Shown one piece after another: positions 38,853-52,360 of a stretch of 64,000 nt of DNA. A model generated the notes under the pieces. It saw only the letters and a program-made list of their open reading frames with translations, was not told where the DNA came from and searched no databases. The translations under genes and the position numbers were made by a program. Numbering within the stretch: position 1 is the first letter of the stretch; every line of letters begins with the position of its first letter. This DNA comes from Doris montereyensis (Eukaryota > Mollusca > Gastropoda > Nudibranchia > Dorididae). The DNA lies in the NCBI GenBank assembly GCA_037039925.1, contig JAXRKP010002205.1, positions 1 to 64,000 of the forward strand, read 5' to 3'.

Positions 38853-39694
38853 AAACTATTTAAAATTGTTCGACGATTATGTCATGACAGTGGACTTATG
38901 CAGAGGAATAATGTCAGCGTTGCGATGAATCCTCAAGGGAAGACTATCTTGACCCACAAGAAATGATTGTCAACTAGGGGAATACCCCACAGAGACAGAC
39001 AAAGATGTGATCTAGAATTGATTCCCCGCTGCTATCGATCTATGGCACCATTCGGTGAATGCAGTCACATATGGAAAGCTGACTGAATTTGGTGGCGGAT
39101 TAAATTTGCGCTGCTGTGTGGAATACCACCTGCATACCAGTCAACAAAAATTTCAATGACACACATTTGTTATGTTAGGTTTTTTGTTGCTTGTTTCGAT
39201 GGCAATAAATTTGTTGCAATGGATTTCCTCGCATCATTTTTTTTTAAAAAATTTACACTTCAGGAAGGAGGGAGGGGGAGGGCTGGGGCAAGAAAAATAC
39301 AAGACGTTAGCTTTAGAAATAAAGTACAACGGTTTTAAGAGATATTTGATACTTTCTTTTGTAAAGTTCATGTCAACGTCATTTACGTGACTCACAAAGA
39401 GACTTTTATGCTTCGGCCCACGCATGGTTAGGTTCAACAGAAAATCAGCTCCCCAGTTGCAAAAAAACATGTGAAATCATTTGGCTCAGATAAGGAATAA
39501 ACTAGGCAGAGTATATTATGTATGCATGTGTAGGTAATGGACTTGTAATAAGAATAGATAGCGTATAGAGTATTTTAAATAACTCTATAAATATTTATAT
39601 GTCGGATAAAAATGACGAAATAGCTTCTTTCGGGTACAATTTTGCAATTGAGCAACCTCTCATGCTTTTGAGGGTATGCATCAAAACGCTTGTA
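38853..39694. other. Single-copy stretch, no gene supported
   Basis: No recognisable domain in any frame. A G-rich gggagggggagggctgggg lies near 39267-39286. Confidence 0.45.
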
Positions 39695-40262
39695 AAGCTC
39701 TTCATCTATAACAGTTAAAATAATTATACAGCTATTTTTATAACAGTTAAAATAATTATAAAGGTATGTTCTATAACAGTTAAAATAGTTATTGAGGTAT
39801 GATCTATTACAGTTAAATACTTATAAAGGTATGTACCATAACAGTTAAACAATTATAGAGGTATGTTCTATAACAGTTAAAATAATTATAGAGCTATGTT
39901 CTATAACAGTTAAATACATATAGAGGTATGTTCTATAACAGTTGAAACAATTATAGAGGTATGTTCTATAACAGTTAAAATAATTCTAGAGCTATGTTCT
40001 ATAACAGTTAAATACTTATAGAGGTATGTTCTATAACAATTAAAATCATTATGGAGATTTGTTCTATAACAGTTAGAATAATTATAGAAGTATGTTCTAT
40101 AACAGTTAAATAATTATAGAAGTATGTTCTATAACAGTTAAATAATTATATAATATGTTCTATAACAATTAAAATAATTATGGAGGTATGTTCCATAACA
40201 GTTAAAATAACTATGGAGGTTTGTTCTATAACCGTTAAATAATTATAGAAGTATCTTCCTAA
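39695..40262. repeat. 33-bp minisatellite array (about 17 copies)
   Basis: The unit contains ctataacagttaaaataatt followed by atagaggtatgtt. It is unrelated in sequence to the 33-bp array at 0.5-2.4 kb. Deletion of one or two A's in aaaataatt is common. Confidence 0.93.
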
Positions 40263-40410
40263 TTCAATAACTATATCTAGCAAACGGTGTGACATGTGGA
40301 TACGATATTTAAAATTCAAATTTGAGTTTTGTCCTCATTTCAACGTCTACCCGTTTACATTGAGATGGTAGAAAGATATCTGCCTTCATGGACGCTTACC
40401 CTACTTACAG

Positions 40411-42360
40411 TAAATCAATGACAGTCCGAGACTTGCAGGCGCACTGATAAGTGGAAAGGGTGAGTATTCACACTAAGTGTAATTCAATGTAATCAACAGT
40501 CCGAGACTTGCAGGCGCACTGATAAGTGGAAAGGGTGAGTATTCACACTATGTAATCAATGACAATCCGAGACTTGCAGGCGCACTGATAAGTGGAAAGG
40601 GTGAGTATTCACACTATGTAATCAATGGCAGTCCGAGACTTGCAGGCGCACTGATAAGTGGAAAGGGTGAGTATTCATGCTATGTAATCAATGACAGTCC
40701 GAGACTTGCAGGCGCACTGATAAGTGGAAAGGGTGAGTATTCATGCTATGTAATCAATGGCAGTCTAAGACTTGCAGGCGCACTGATAAGTGGAAAGGGT
40801 GAGTATTCATGCTATGTAATCAATGACAGTCCGAGACTTGCAGGCGCTGATAAGTGGAAAGGGTGAGTATTCATGCTATGTAATCAATGGCAGTCCGAGA
40901 CTTGCAGGCGCACTGATAAGTGGAAAGGGTGAGTATTATTAATCAATGGCAGTCCGAGACTTGCAGGCGCACTGATAAGTGGAAAGGGTGAGTATGTAAT
41001 CAATGACAGTCCGAGACTTGCAGGCGCACTGATAAGTGGAAAGGGTGAGTATTCATGCTATGTAATCAACGGCAGTCCGAGACTTGCAGGCGCACTGATA
41101 AGTGGAAAGGGTGAGTATTCATGCTATGTAATCAATGGCAGTCCGAGACTTGCAGGCGCACTGATAAGTGGAAAGGGTGAGTATTCATGCTATGTAATCA
41201 ATGGCAGTCTAAGACTTGCAGGCGCACTGATAAGTGGAAAGGGTGAGTATTCATGCTATGTAATCAATGCAGTCTAAGACTTGCAGGCGCACTGATAAGT
41301 GGAAAGGGTGAGTATTCATGCTATGTAATCAATGGCAGTCTAAGACTTGCAGGCGCACTGATAAGTGGAAAGGGTGAGTATTCACACTATGTAATCAACG
41401 GCAGTCCGAGACTTGCAGGCGCACTGATAAGTGGAAAGGGTGAGTATTCACACTATGTAATCAATGGCAGTCCGAAGACTTGCAGGCGCACTGATAAGTG
41501 GAAAGGGTGAGTATTCATGCTATGTAATCAATGGCAGTCTAAGACTTGCAGGCGCACTGATAAGTGGAAAGGGTGAGTATTCATGCTATGTAATCAATGG
41601 CAGTCTAAGACTTGCAGGCGCACTGATAAGTGGAAAGGGTGAGTATTCACACTATGTAATCAATGGCAGTCTAAGACTTGCAGGCGCACTGATAAGTGGA
41701 AAGGGTGAGTATTCATGCTATGTAATCAATGGCAGTCTAAGACTTGCAGGCGCATTGATACTATGTAATCAATGTCTAAGAAAGGGTGAGTATTCATGCT
41801 ATGTAATCAATGACAGTCTAAGACTTGCAGGCGCACTGATAAGTGGAAAGGGTGAGTATTCATGCTATGTAATCAATGACAGTCGAGACTTGCAGGCGCA
41901 TTGATAAGTGGAAAGGGTGAGTATTCATGCTATGTAATCAATGGCAGTCTAAGACTTGCAGGCGCACTGATAAGTGGAAAGGGTGAGTATTCATGCTATG
42001 TAATCAATGGCAGTCTAAGACTTGCAGGTGCACTGATAAGTGAAACCTTATGGTCTATGTAATCAATGACAGTCCGAGACTTCAGGCACTGATAAGTGGA
42101 AAGGGTGAGTATTCAATGGCAGTCCGAGACTTGCAGGCGCACTGATAAGTGGAAATTCACACTATGAATATTCATGCTATGTAATCAATGGCAATGGCAG
42201 TCTGACACTTGTAGGCGCACTGATAAGTGGTGTATTCACACTATGTAAAATGAGTATTCACAGGCGCACTGATAAGTGGAAATGTGAGTATTCACACTAT
42301 GTAATCAATGGCAGTCCGAGACTTGCAGGCGCAGTGATTAGTGCAAAGGGTAAAAATTCA
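40411..42360. repeat. 66-bp satellite array (about 29 copies)
   Basis: The unit contains gagacttgcaggcgcactga and gtggaaagggtgagtattc. Variant sites are ccgaga or ctaaga, and attcatgc or attcacac. The right end (42040-42360) is broken and shuffled. The unit is open in one frame (22 residues containing RLAGALISGKGEYS), giving a 146-codon frame at 41464-41904. The core aagggtgagt matches a 5' splice site in every copy. No flanking gene was found. Confidence 0.97.
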
Positions 42361-43145
42361 TACTGTCTAGGAAGAGCCAACAGGAAATTATGTCCTGGAA
42401 TAAATACTGACAAAGAATAATCTCACATTATAATCATATCTATTCGTGGAATAATTTTTCGCATCGTTTTAGCCTGAAGGTAGATGCCATCGAGATTAGC
42501 TGCAGACGACATATGTCATCTCATCTATTACTTTATTTGTTGAAGGATTTATTTTAGTTTAAAAATGCGTATCTAATAATTTGCTTGCGATGGAAAAGTA
42601 AACACGATAGGGGGTAGTGGGGATGAGGGGGAAGGCGGAAGTACAATCAATAACGAGCGATTTTGTCCGATGGAAGTAACGCTGTAATGAACTTATTTGC
42701 AAGCCCACCATGGCCTAAGGGAATCACAATGCTTAATTATTTTTCTTCCTACATTTATATATCGATAATATCATCGGATTGAGAATAACTTCATTTACAA
42801 GAAAGGAAGGTATGCTTTTACCTTAGTCTGATTTGTCTGCTACTTCGTTTATTTGCTTTTGTTTGTCAGGTATATAGCAATACATTTGTTAATGTTAATT
42901 TTGAAATCATGTATTATATGTGTCACGAGGAAACATCAACTAGATTTTGATGATAGCCCGATCACAATCAAGACACAAGAATTAAAAAGAAAGAAAATTA
43001 TTTAGCTGCTTCCATTATTGTCTGAATCAAGGACATATCCCACACAAAGCTGAAGATGTTGCCTTGTAAAAGTTGTTAACAAATCGGGATAATGATTTTA
43101 CATTGATAGTATGTTGCTATACATATCTTCGTGTTTATGACATTT
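42361..43145. other. Single-copy stretch
   Basis: No gene was recognised. A G-rich stretch lies at 42610-42640. Confidence 0.45.
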
Positions 43146-43345
43146 TCATGCCTTGCATTACAGACAGATGCAAATTCTCGCCAATGTCATATTCATGCTT
43201 TGCATTACACACATATGCAAATTCTAGCCAATGTCATTTTCATGCTTTGCATTACAGACATATGCAAATTCTAACCAATGTCATTTTCATGCATTTATGC
43301 AAATTCTACATGACAGATACAAATTCTAGCTAATGTCAATCGGTG
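43146..43345. repeat. 47-bp tandem repeat (about 4 copies)
   Basis: Copies contain atatgcaaattctagccaat and gtcattttcatgctttgcat. The third and fourth copies are shortened. Confidence 0.88.
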
Positions 43346-43499
43346 TCATTTGCTAGCAGCATTTATCCCTTCCATTGTCTTAAGATAAACGTAAGAATAA
43401 ATCAAACATTTAAAAAACAATTGTTTTATAAATGAAGTACATTTTCACCATTATATATCTTTATGTACTAAAAAGGGAACATTGCTTCAATGTTAGACC

Positions 43500-43930
43500 G
43501 AGCCCATTCCATGCATAGACGTGAAGCATGGACCCCAAACATAAATATACAAGAGAGAATCCAAGCAACCGAGATGTGGAGATGTGGTTCTTGAGAAGAA
43601 TGCTACGTGTCTGGTGGTCAGGAAAAACAACAATCGAAGACATTATCAAACAGGCAGAAACACGTAAAATTCTCCCTGCTCAACAAAATAAAGAAATAGC
43701 AGGCAGCTGCTTTGTTTGGACATGCAGTAACGAGGGAGAACATGGAACGTATGACCACTACTGGAAAAATAGATGGGACAAGATTTAGAAGGCGACAAGG
43801 GAAATGATTCAGGATGGAATTGGAGGACGGGTGGAGACAAAGAGCGTGTCCAACCTGATAAGAGTGACCAGCCATCGAGGAGTGTGGAGGAACAGGAAGG
43901 TCAACGCTACACAGCAAGGCACTTGATTAG
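43500..43930 (+). pseudogene. LINE ORF2 C-terminal fragment D
   Basis: EAWTPNINIQERIQATEMW (near 43527-43580) corresponds to the E-x-W-T-L...E-M-W segment after the RT palm. After a frameshift, MWFLRRMLRVWWSGK (43576-43620) is the typical R-R-M-L-x-I-x-W motif, followed by an EDIIKQAETRK helix. The frame then degrades. The segment order is the same as in fragments C and E, so these are likely related non-LTR elements. Confidence 0.75.
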
Positions 43931-44575
43931 GACGATGAATGTTTTATGTCTTGTTTACTTGATCTAGATCAATATGATATGAAGACCTCCAGAGCAAAAG
44001 TGCAAGTCTAATATATATTTATTTCAGATTCTATAAAGACAATTTTGATGAGCATCTTTATCATCATCGTCAGCATCATTATCGTTATCATTATCATAAG
44101 TATCATCATTATCGCCATCCTCTTCAGCATCATTATCATCATCGTCGTTATAGGTGACAATGTTTGTCTAGCGTTATATTATTTTTCGGTTGCAGAGTTG
44201 TCTGTTTTGCTGTCGAAGTGTCCTTTGATATCATAGCGTCATAACACCAGATAACATCCACAACAAAAAGGAACGAAACCGTGAGAAGAAAAATGTTTCT
44301 ATGATAATAAATATAGAATCTAGAAACTAAGATCTGCGACTGACAATTTTATTTTATTTTTATTTTTTTTTTGGGGGGGGAGGGAGAGAGTCATCACTGG
44401 CAACCTGCATTGAAGGTGCGTTTCAAATGACATTATTACTTCGCAGCTCCACACTAGTGGACATGTTTGAAAGTGAAGGCAATGAGTTGGCAAACCTAAT
44501 TTTATCAAAACGATTTTTCCGAAGAATTTAACTCTCTTCGTGCCGATTTCTTGTGACCGCCTCCGATGGGAGATC
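43931..44575. other. Single-copy stretch with a degenerate (ATC)n run
   Basis: Degenerate atcatc repeats lie at 44053-44150. A T-run followed by a G-run lies at 44362-44385. No gene is supported. Confidence 0.5.
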
Positions 44576-46420
44576 TCTGGATTGTCACAGACGGATTCAC
44601 TGGCTACTAAATGTTTTCTAGGCACTGACGGATTTACTGGCTACCTAAATGTTTTCTTGGCACTGACGGATTCACTGGCTACCTAAACGTTTTCTTAGCA
44701 CTGACGGATTCACTGGCTACCTAAATGTTTTCTTGGCACTGACGGATTCACTGGCTACCTAAATGTTTTCTTGGCACTGACGCATTCACTGGCTACGTAA
44801 ATGTTTTCTTGGCACTGACAGATTCATTGGCTACCTAAATGTTTTCTTGGCACTGACGGATTCACTGGCTACCTAAATGTTTTATTGGCAGAGACGCATT
44901 CACTGGCTACCTAAACGTTTTATTGGCACTGACGGATTCACTGGCTACCTAAACGTTTTATTGGCACTGACGGATTCACTGGCTACCTAAATGTTTTATT
45001 GGCACTGACGGATTCACTGGCTACGTAAATTTTTTTGGCACTGACGGATTCACTGGCTACCTAATTTTTTTATTGGCACTGACTGATTCACTGGCTACCT
45101 AAATGTTTTCATGGCACTGACGCATTCACTGGCTACCTGTGTTTAAATGTTTTATTGGCACTGACGGATTCACTGGCTACCTAAATGTTTTATTGGCACT
45201 GACGGATTCACTGGCTACCTAAATGTTTTCATGGCACTGACGCATTCACTGGCTACCTAAATGTTTTATTGGCACTGACGGATTCTGGCTACCTAAATGT
45301 TTTCATGGCACTGACGCATTCGCTGGCTACCTAAATGTTTTCATGGCACTGACGCATTCACTGGCTACCTAAATGTTTTATTGGCACATAATTGTTTTAT
45401 TGATTGGATTCACTGGCTACATAAATGTTTTCTTGGTACTGACGGATTCACTGGCTACCTAAATATTTTCATGGCACTGACGCATTCACTGGCTACCTAA
45501 ATGTTTTATTGGCACTGACGGATTCACTGGCTACCTAAAAATGACGGATTTTCATTGGCACTGACGGATTCACTGGCTACATAATTGTTTTATTGGCACT
45601 GACGGATTCACCTGCTACCTAAATGTTTTCTTGGCACTGACGGATTCACTGGCTACATAAATGTTTTATTGGCACTGACGGATTCACCTGCTACCTAAAT
45701 GTTTTCATGGCACAGACGCATTCACTGGCTACCTAAATGTTTTATTGGCACTGACGGATTCACCTGCTACCTGGCACTGCTGCTACCTAAATGTTTTATT
45801 GGCACTGATTCACACTGCTAAATACATAATTGTTTTATTGGCACTGACGGATTCACCTGCTACCTAAATGTTTTCTAAATGTTTTGGCACTGACGGATTC
45901 ACTGGCTACATAAATGTTTTATTGGCACTGACGGATTCACCTGCTACCTAAATGTTTTTCATGGCACAGACGCATTCACTGGCTACCTAAATGTTTTATT
46001 GGCACTGACGGATTCACCTGCTACCTAAATGTTTTATTGGCACTGACGGATTCACCTGCTACCTAAATGTTTTATTGGCACTGACGGATTCACCTGCTAC
46101 CTAAATATTTTATTGGCACTGACGGATTCACCTGCTACCTAAACATGTTTTACCTACATGTTTTATTGGCGCTGACGGATTCACCTGCTACCTAAATGTT
46201 TTCATGGCACAGACGCATTCACTGGCTACCTAAATGTTTTTCTGTCACTGACGGATTCACTGGCTACCTAAATGTTTTCTTGGCACTGACGGATTCACTG
46301 GCTACCTAAATGTTTTCTTGGCACTGACGGATTCACTGTCTACCTAAATGTTTTCTTGGCACTGATGGATTCACTGGCTACCTAAATGTTTTATTGGCAC
46401 TGACGGATTCACCTGCGACA
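44576..46420. repeat. 38-bp satellite array (about 48 copies)
   Basis: The unit contains cactgacggattcactggct and acctaaatgtttt. Variants: gcattcac for ggattcac, tcttgg, tattgg or tcatgg linkers, and cacctgctac for cactggctac clustered at 45600-46190. Several copies are fused or shortened (45395-45420, 45770-45835). Confidence 0.97.
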
Positions 46421-46918
46421 TAAAATTTTGAAGAATGCGCCCAGTGGTGTTGCCTATGGCCTATATAGAACACTTAATTCATAGTTTGAAATATACAGAC
46501 ATAATGCTGGTTTACTGAAGTTTATCTCTATGCATATAAAAGTTGGTCAACATGAGACTCACTTTGTAAAATGTAGACAACTTCAAAAGGTTCCATTTTT
46601 TTATTTTTTTTTTTATCTTGTTTTGTTTTGTTGTCATTTGTTATTGTCATAAGATCTGGATACTTACAAAACACTACTTATGTTAGTTGCTTTCCACGAA
46701 TGAGGAAAGGAAAAGAGGAAAATAGGAAAAAAGGAAAATAAGCAGACAGAGGAAGAGGTGGGAAATTAACAGCACAACTTTGAAAAAGGCGGAACAACGT
46801 GAAACATTGTGTGTTTGCTTTGATTTTTGCATTGGAATTTACCACGACCACCAAGCGTGGTGATCTAAGTGTGTAAATCCATTTTAAAAAACTGGTTGTC
46901 ATTCAGATCATCGATGGT
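46421..46918. other. Single-copy spacer
   Basis: No gene was recognised. T-rich near 46596-46630; purine-rich plus strand at 46700-46760. Confidence 0.4.
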
Positions 46919-47115
46919 GTATGTATGTATGATATGTGTACGTATGTGTGTATGTATATTGTATGTATGTATGCATGCATGTAAGTATCTATGTATGTAT
47001 GTATATATGTATGTATGTGTGTATGTATTTATGTATATATGTATGCAATATGTATTTACGTTTGTATGTTTGTTTGTATGTATGTATAAAATATGCAAGT
47101 ATGTATGTATGTATG
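46919..47115. repeat. Degenerate (TATG)n tetranucleotide array
   Basis: atgtatgtatg words with frequent cgt and tgt substitutions. Confidence 0.93.
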
Positions 47116-47225
47116 TGCCCATGTTTATAGACCTTATATCTAGAGGTGTTGTATATGTAGCGAAACCGTCGTATAGTTAGTTTGTAACCATGGTGACACT
47201 TCTCGCTTAAAGTCCACAGCTGGCA

Positions 47226-49960
47226 CTGATGAGCCTGAACTTGTATGGGGATACATGATGTACAGTCTGTGAGCCTGTACTTGTACCGGGATACATGATG
47301 TACAGTCTGTGAGCCTGCACTTGTGTGGGGATACATGATGTACAGTCTGTGAGCCTTTACTTGTACGGGGATACATGACGTACAGTCGGTGAGCCTGTAC
47401 TTGTACGGGAATACATGATGTACAGTCGGTGAGCCTTTACTTGTGTAAGGATACATAATGTACAATCGGTGAGCCTGTACTTGTGTGAGGATACATGATG
47501 TACAGTCTGTGAGCCTGTACTTGTACGGGGATACATAATGTACAGTCTGTGAGCCTGTACTTGTGTAAGGATACATGATGTACAGTCTGTGAACCTGTAC
47601 TTGTGTAAGGATACATGATGTACAGTCTGTGAACCTGTACTTGTGTAAGGATACATAATGTACAGTCTGTGAGCCTGTACTTGTGTAAGGATACATGATG
47701 TATAGTCTGTGAGCCTGTACTTGTACTTGTGGGGATACATGATGTACAGTCTGTGAGCCTGTACTTGTGTAAGGATACATGATGTACAGTCTGTGAGCCT
47801 GTACTTGTACCAGGATACATGATGTACAGTCTGTGAGCCTGCACTTGTGTGGGGATACATTATGTACAGTCTGTGAGCCTGTACTTGTGTGAGGATACAT
47901 GATGTACAGTCTGTGAGCCTGTACTTGTGTAAGGATACATGATGTACAGTCTGTGAGCCTGTACTTGTACCAGGATACATGATGTACAGTCTGTGAGCCT
48001 GCACTTGTGTGGGGATACATGATGTACAGTCTGTGAGCCTGTACTTGTACGGGGATACATGATGTACAGTCGGTGAGCGTGTACTTGTACGGGGATACAT
48101 GATGTACAGTCGGTGAGCCTGTACTTGTGTAAGGATACATGATGTACAGTCTGTGAGCCTGTACGTGTACGGGGATACATGATGTACAGTCGGTGAGCCT
48201 GTACATGTGTAAGGATACATGATGTACAGTCGGTGAGCCTGTACTTGTACGGGGATACATGCGGTACAATCGGTGAACCTGTACTGTACGGGAATACATG
48301 AGGTACAAACGGTGAGCCTGTACTTGTGTGAGGATACATGATGTACAGTCGTTGAGCCTTTACTTGTACGGGGATACACGATGTACAGTCGTTGAGCCTT
48401 TACTTGTACGGGGATACATGATGTACACTCGTTGAGCCTGTACTTGTACGGGGATACATGATGTACAGTCGTTGACCCTGTACTTGTACGGGGATACATG
48501 ATGTACAGTCGTTGAGCCTGTACTTGTACGGGGATACATGATGATGTACAGTCGTTGAGTCTGTGCTTATATGAGGATACATGATGTACAGTCGTTGAGC
48601 CTTTACTTGTACAGGGATACATGATGTACAGTCGTTGAGCCTTTACTTGTACGGGGATACATGATGTACAGTCGTTGAGCCTTTACTTGTACGGGGATAC
48701 ATGATGTACAGTCGTTGAGCCTTTACTTGTACGGGGATACATGATGTACAGTCGTTGAGCCTTTACTTGTACGGGGATACATGATGTACAGTCGTTGAGC
48801 CTGTACTTGTATGAGGATACATGATGTACAGTCGTTGAGCCTTTACTTGTACGGGGATACATGATGTACATTCGTTGAACCTGTACTTGTATGAGGATAC
48901 ATGATGTACAGTCGTTGAGCCTGTACTTGTATGAGGATACATGATGTACAGTCGTTGAGCCTGTACTTGTATGAGGATACATGATGTACAGTCGTTGAGC
49001 CTTTACTTGTATGAGGATACATGATGTACAGTCGTTGAGCCTTTACCTGTACGGGGGATACATGATGTACAGTTCGTTGAGCCTGTACTTGTATGAGGAT
49101 ACATGATGTACAGTCGTTGAGCCTTTACTTGTACGGGGATACATGATGTACAGTCGTTGAGCCTGTACTTGTATGAGGATACATGATGTATAGTCGTTGA
49201 GCCTGTACTTGTATGAGGATACATGTTGTACAGTCGTTGAGCCTTTACTTGTACGGGGATACATGATGTACAGTCGTTGAGCCTGTACTTGTACGGGGAT
49301 ACATGATGTACAGTCGTTGAGCCTTTACTTGTACGGGGATACATGATGTACAGTCGTTGAGCCTGTACTTGTACGGGGATACATGGTGTACAGTTTGTTG
49401 AGCCTGTACTTGTACGGGGATACATGGTGTACAGTCGGTGAGCCTGTACTTGTACGGGGATACATAATGTACTGTCAGAGAGCCTGTACTTGTACGGGGA
49501 TACATAATGTACTGTCAGAGAACCTGTACTTGTAGGGGGATACATAATGTACTGTCAGAGAACCTGTACTTGTAGGGGGATACATAATGTACTGTCAGAG
49601 AACCTGTAACCTGTACTTGTACGGGAATACATAATGTACTGTCAATGAGCCTGTACTTGTACGGGGATACATAATGTACTGTCAATGAGCCTGTACTTGT
49701 ACGGGAATACATAATGTACTGTCAATGAGCCTGTACTTGTACTTTACTTGGGAATACATAATGTACTGTCAGAGAACCTGTACTTGTAGGGGGATACATA
49801 ATGTACTGTCAGAGAACCTGTACTTGTACGGGAATACATAATGTACTGTCAATGAGCCTGTACTTGTACGGGGATGCATAATGTACTGTCAGAGAGCCTG
49901 TACTTGTACGGGGATACCTGATGTACAGTCGTTGAACTTGTACTTGTACGGGGATACGGA
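47226..49960. repeat. 40-bp satellite array (about 68 copies)
   Basis: The unit contains tgatgtacagtcgttgagcc and tgtacttgtacggggatac. Subfamilies are segregated: left (47226-48300) mainly agtctgtgag, centre (48330-49400) agtcgttgag, right (49430-49960) actgtcagagag or actgtcaatgag. Although 40 is not divisible by 3, the minus strand has no stop in any phase. Frames of 439 and 421 codons (46989-48308, 47357-48622) therefore exist, with a 40-residue super-repeat. No start context or domain supports a protein. Confidence 0.97.
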
Positions 49961-50334
49961 CTATAAATCCATCATTTTCCTTTCAAGAGCATGTCCCCTA
50001 CCACCGTACCGCAAACGGAAATTTAAATATTAAAACGAAACCATGAACCCATAATTGTGCTTGGCAGATTTACGTAATTTAACGAATTAATGTCTATATT
50101 CAAAAGGTCACTCATAAACAGTTGTTTCAGTTTGTAATTAATTTCAGCATATCTCCAATAGCCCAGGTCAGTCGTTATTCATCTCTAACTATAAAATAAC
50201 TCGGGACTTTAAAGAATCAAAGATATGAGATCTTGATCAGGGTATTTTTCATCTTTGTCTTCAAGAACAAAGATCCAACCCGTGCCGTTGGAGAGATGTT
50301 TAGATACAACTTCAACATAGTGGGAAAATAAAGA
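49961..50334. other. Single-copy spacer
   Basis: No gene or repeat was recognised. Confidence 0.45.
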
Positions 50335-51045
50335 TGACGATGTCAACACCTTTGTACGATGTGTCCCCTAACCAGCCAATTACTTCAAATTTGCACGGTA
50401 TATCCCCCAGCAAACCATTTAATTCAACTTTGCACGGTATGTCCCCTAGGCACCCATTTACTTCAGCTTTGCATAGTATGTCTCCTGACAGCCATTTAAT
50501 TCAGCCATTATGTCCCTGGACGACATTTAATTCAGCTTTGCACGGTATGTCCCCCAGACAGCCATTTAATTCAGCTTGGCACGGTATGTCCCCAGGAAAC
50601 CATTTAATTCAACTTTGCATGGTATGTCCCCCGGACAGCCATTTAATTCATCTTTGCACCGTGTGTCCCCCAGCAAGCCATGCAATTCACTTTTGCGCAA
50701 TTTGTCCCCCAGCAGGCTATTTAATTCATCTTTGCACGATGTATCCCCCAGCCAGCCATTTAATTCAGCTTTGCACGGTGTCTCCCGAGCAAGCCATTTA
50801 CATTTAATTCACCTTTGCACGATGTATCCCCCAGTAAGCCATTTACATTTAATTCACTTTTGCACGATGTATCCTCCAGCAAGCCATTTAATTCACCTTT
50901 GCAAGGTGTGTCATTCAACAGCCATTTAATTCACCTTTGCACAATATGTCCACCAGCAAGCCATTTAATTCACCTTTGCAAGGTGTGTCATTCAGCAGCC
51001 ATTTAATTCACTTTTGCACGATGTGTCCACCAGCAGCCATTTAAT
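50335..51045. repeat. 39-bp minisatellite array (about 18 copies)
   Basis: The unit contains gccatttaattcagctttgc followed by acggtatgtccccca. The period is divisible by 3, so a 13-residue repeat stays open for 157 codons (50334-50807). Judged a by-product. Confidence 0.93.
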
Positions 51046-51224
51046 TCAATGTTCATCTCAACTCCAAGGTAACACACTGTTAGTCGCATCACACTGATAT
51101 TATGACAATAATCTATATATGGGTATTCATTCACACCTGGGTCATTTGGAGAAGGTAGAGTTGAATACCTGTCCTAACAGTACACCGTGTACTCTGCTTT
51201 CAACCTGAGAATCTCTGTACAGCG

Positions 51225-52010
51225 AGCAATTTTACCTAAATTATTCTCCAAACAATGGATTTCCAACGCCAAATAGTGAACAATTTTACTTCTCTTTTTC
51301 TCAAAGCAATGGATTGTTTAAGATCCGAATAACGAACAATTTTACCTCAACTATTTTCAAAACAATAGATTGTTTAACATCCAAAAAACGAGCAATTTGA
51401 CCTCAAATTTTCAAAAAAGAATATTGTTTAACATCCGAATAACGAGCAATTTTACCTCAACTATTTTCAAACCAAAGATTGTTTAATATCCGAAAAACGA
51501 GCAATTTTACCTCAACTATTTTCAAAAGAATAGATTGTTTAACATCCGAATAACGAGAAATTTTACTTTTGTTGTCCTCAATACAATGGATTGCCTAATA
51601 TCCAAATAACAAAAAAATCACCTCTACTTTTTTCAAAACAATTGATTATCTAACATCCAAATATATACCTCTTATGTTTTCCAAACAATGGATTGTCAAA
51701 CATCCCAATAGCAAACACTTTTATTTCTTCTGTTTTCCAAACAATGGATTGTCAAATATCCTAATAGCAAACACTTTTACTTCTTATGTTTTCCAAACAA
51801 TGGATTGTCAAACATCCCAATAGCAAATACTTTTACCTCTTCTTTTTCCAAACAATGGATTGTCGAACATTGATTGTGTCACATGCAAATAGTGGACCCA
51901 TTTACCCCTGTTGTTCTATAAACAACGAATTGTCTGATAGCCGAATAGCAAACAAGGTTACTTCTAGTATTTTCCAAACAATGAATTGCCGAATATCCGA
52001 ATAACGAACA
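51225..52010. repeat. 56-bp minisatellite array (about 14 copies)
   Basis: The unit contains ttttccaaacaatggattgt and a catcccaatagcaaacac segment. The left copies use cgaataacgagcaatttta instead, so two subfamilies adjoin near 51600. Confidence 0.92.
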
Positions 52011-52360
52011 GCTCCCGAGTAAAGCAGAGCCTTTTTTATTATTGCTTCCGATTTTGCGATGGATACAATACAAACTTTTCACTTTTCCTGTCTGGAGTGA
52101 AGGGGCTTGAGAATATCATCACAGTTCCATCCTGTATACTAAGATCTGGTAGAGTTATCGCCTCAATGATTAGTGGACACGTTCAGTCCGGTGGACCTAG
52201 TTTGAAAGCACAGGCTCTTGACAGTCACGTGGGGCAAAGACGTTTAGCTCAGTATGAAATAGATTGATTAGAAGTTGATTTTTTAGCACACAGCTTTTTT
52301 GGCCATTTCGAATCACCTCTAAACTGAAGTTTAATGTGTTGATGTGTTTCCTTATTTAGG
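52011..52360. other. Single-copy spacer
   Basis: No gene was recognised. Confidence 0.4.

Noticed and set aside
46989..48622. 439- and 421-codon minus-strand frames in the 40-bp array
   Set aside because: They overlap in two phases, begin and end with the array and extend into the TATG repeat, as expected for a stop-free unit and not for a gene.
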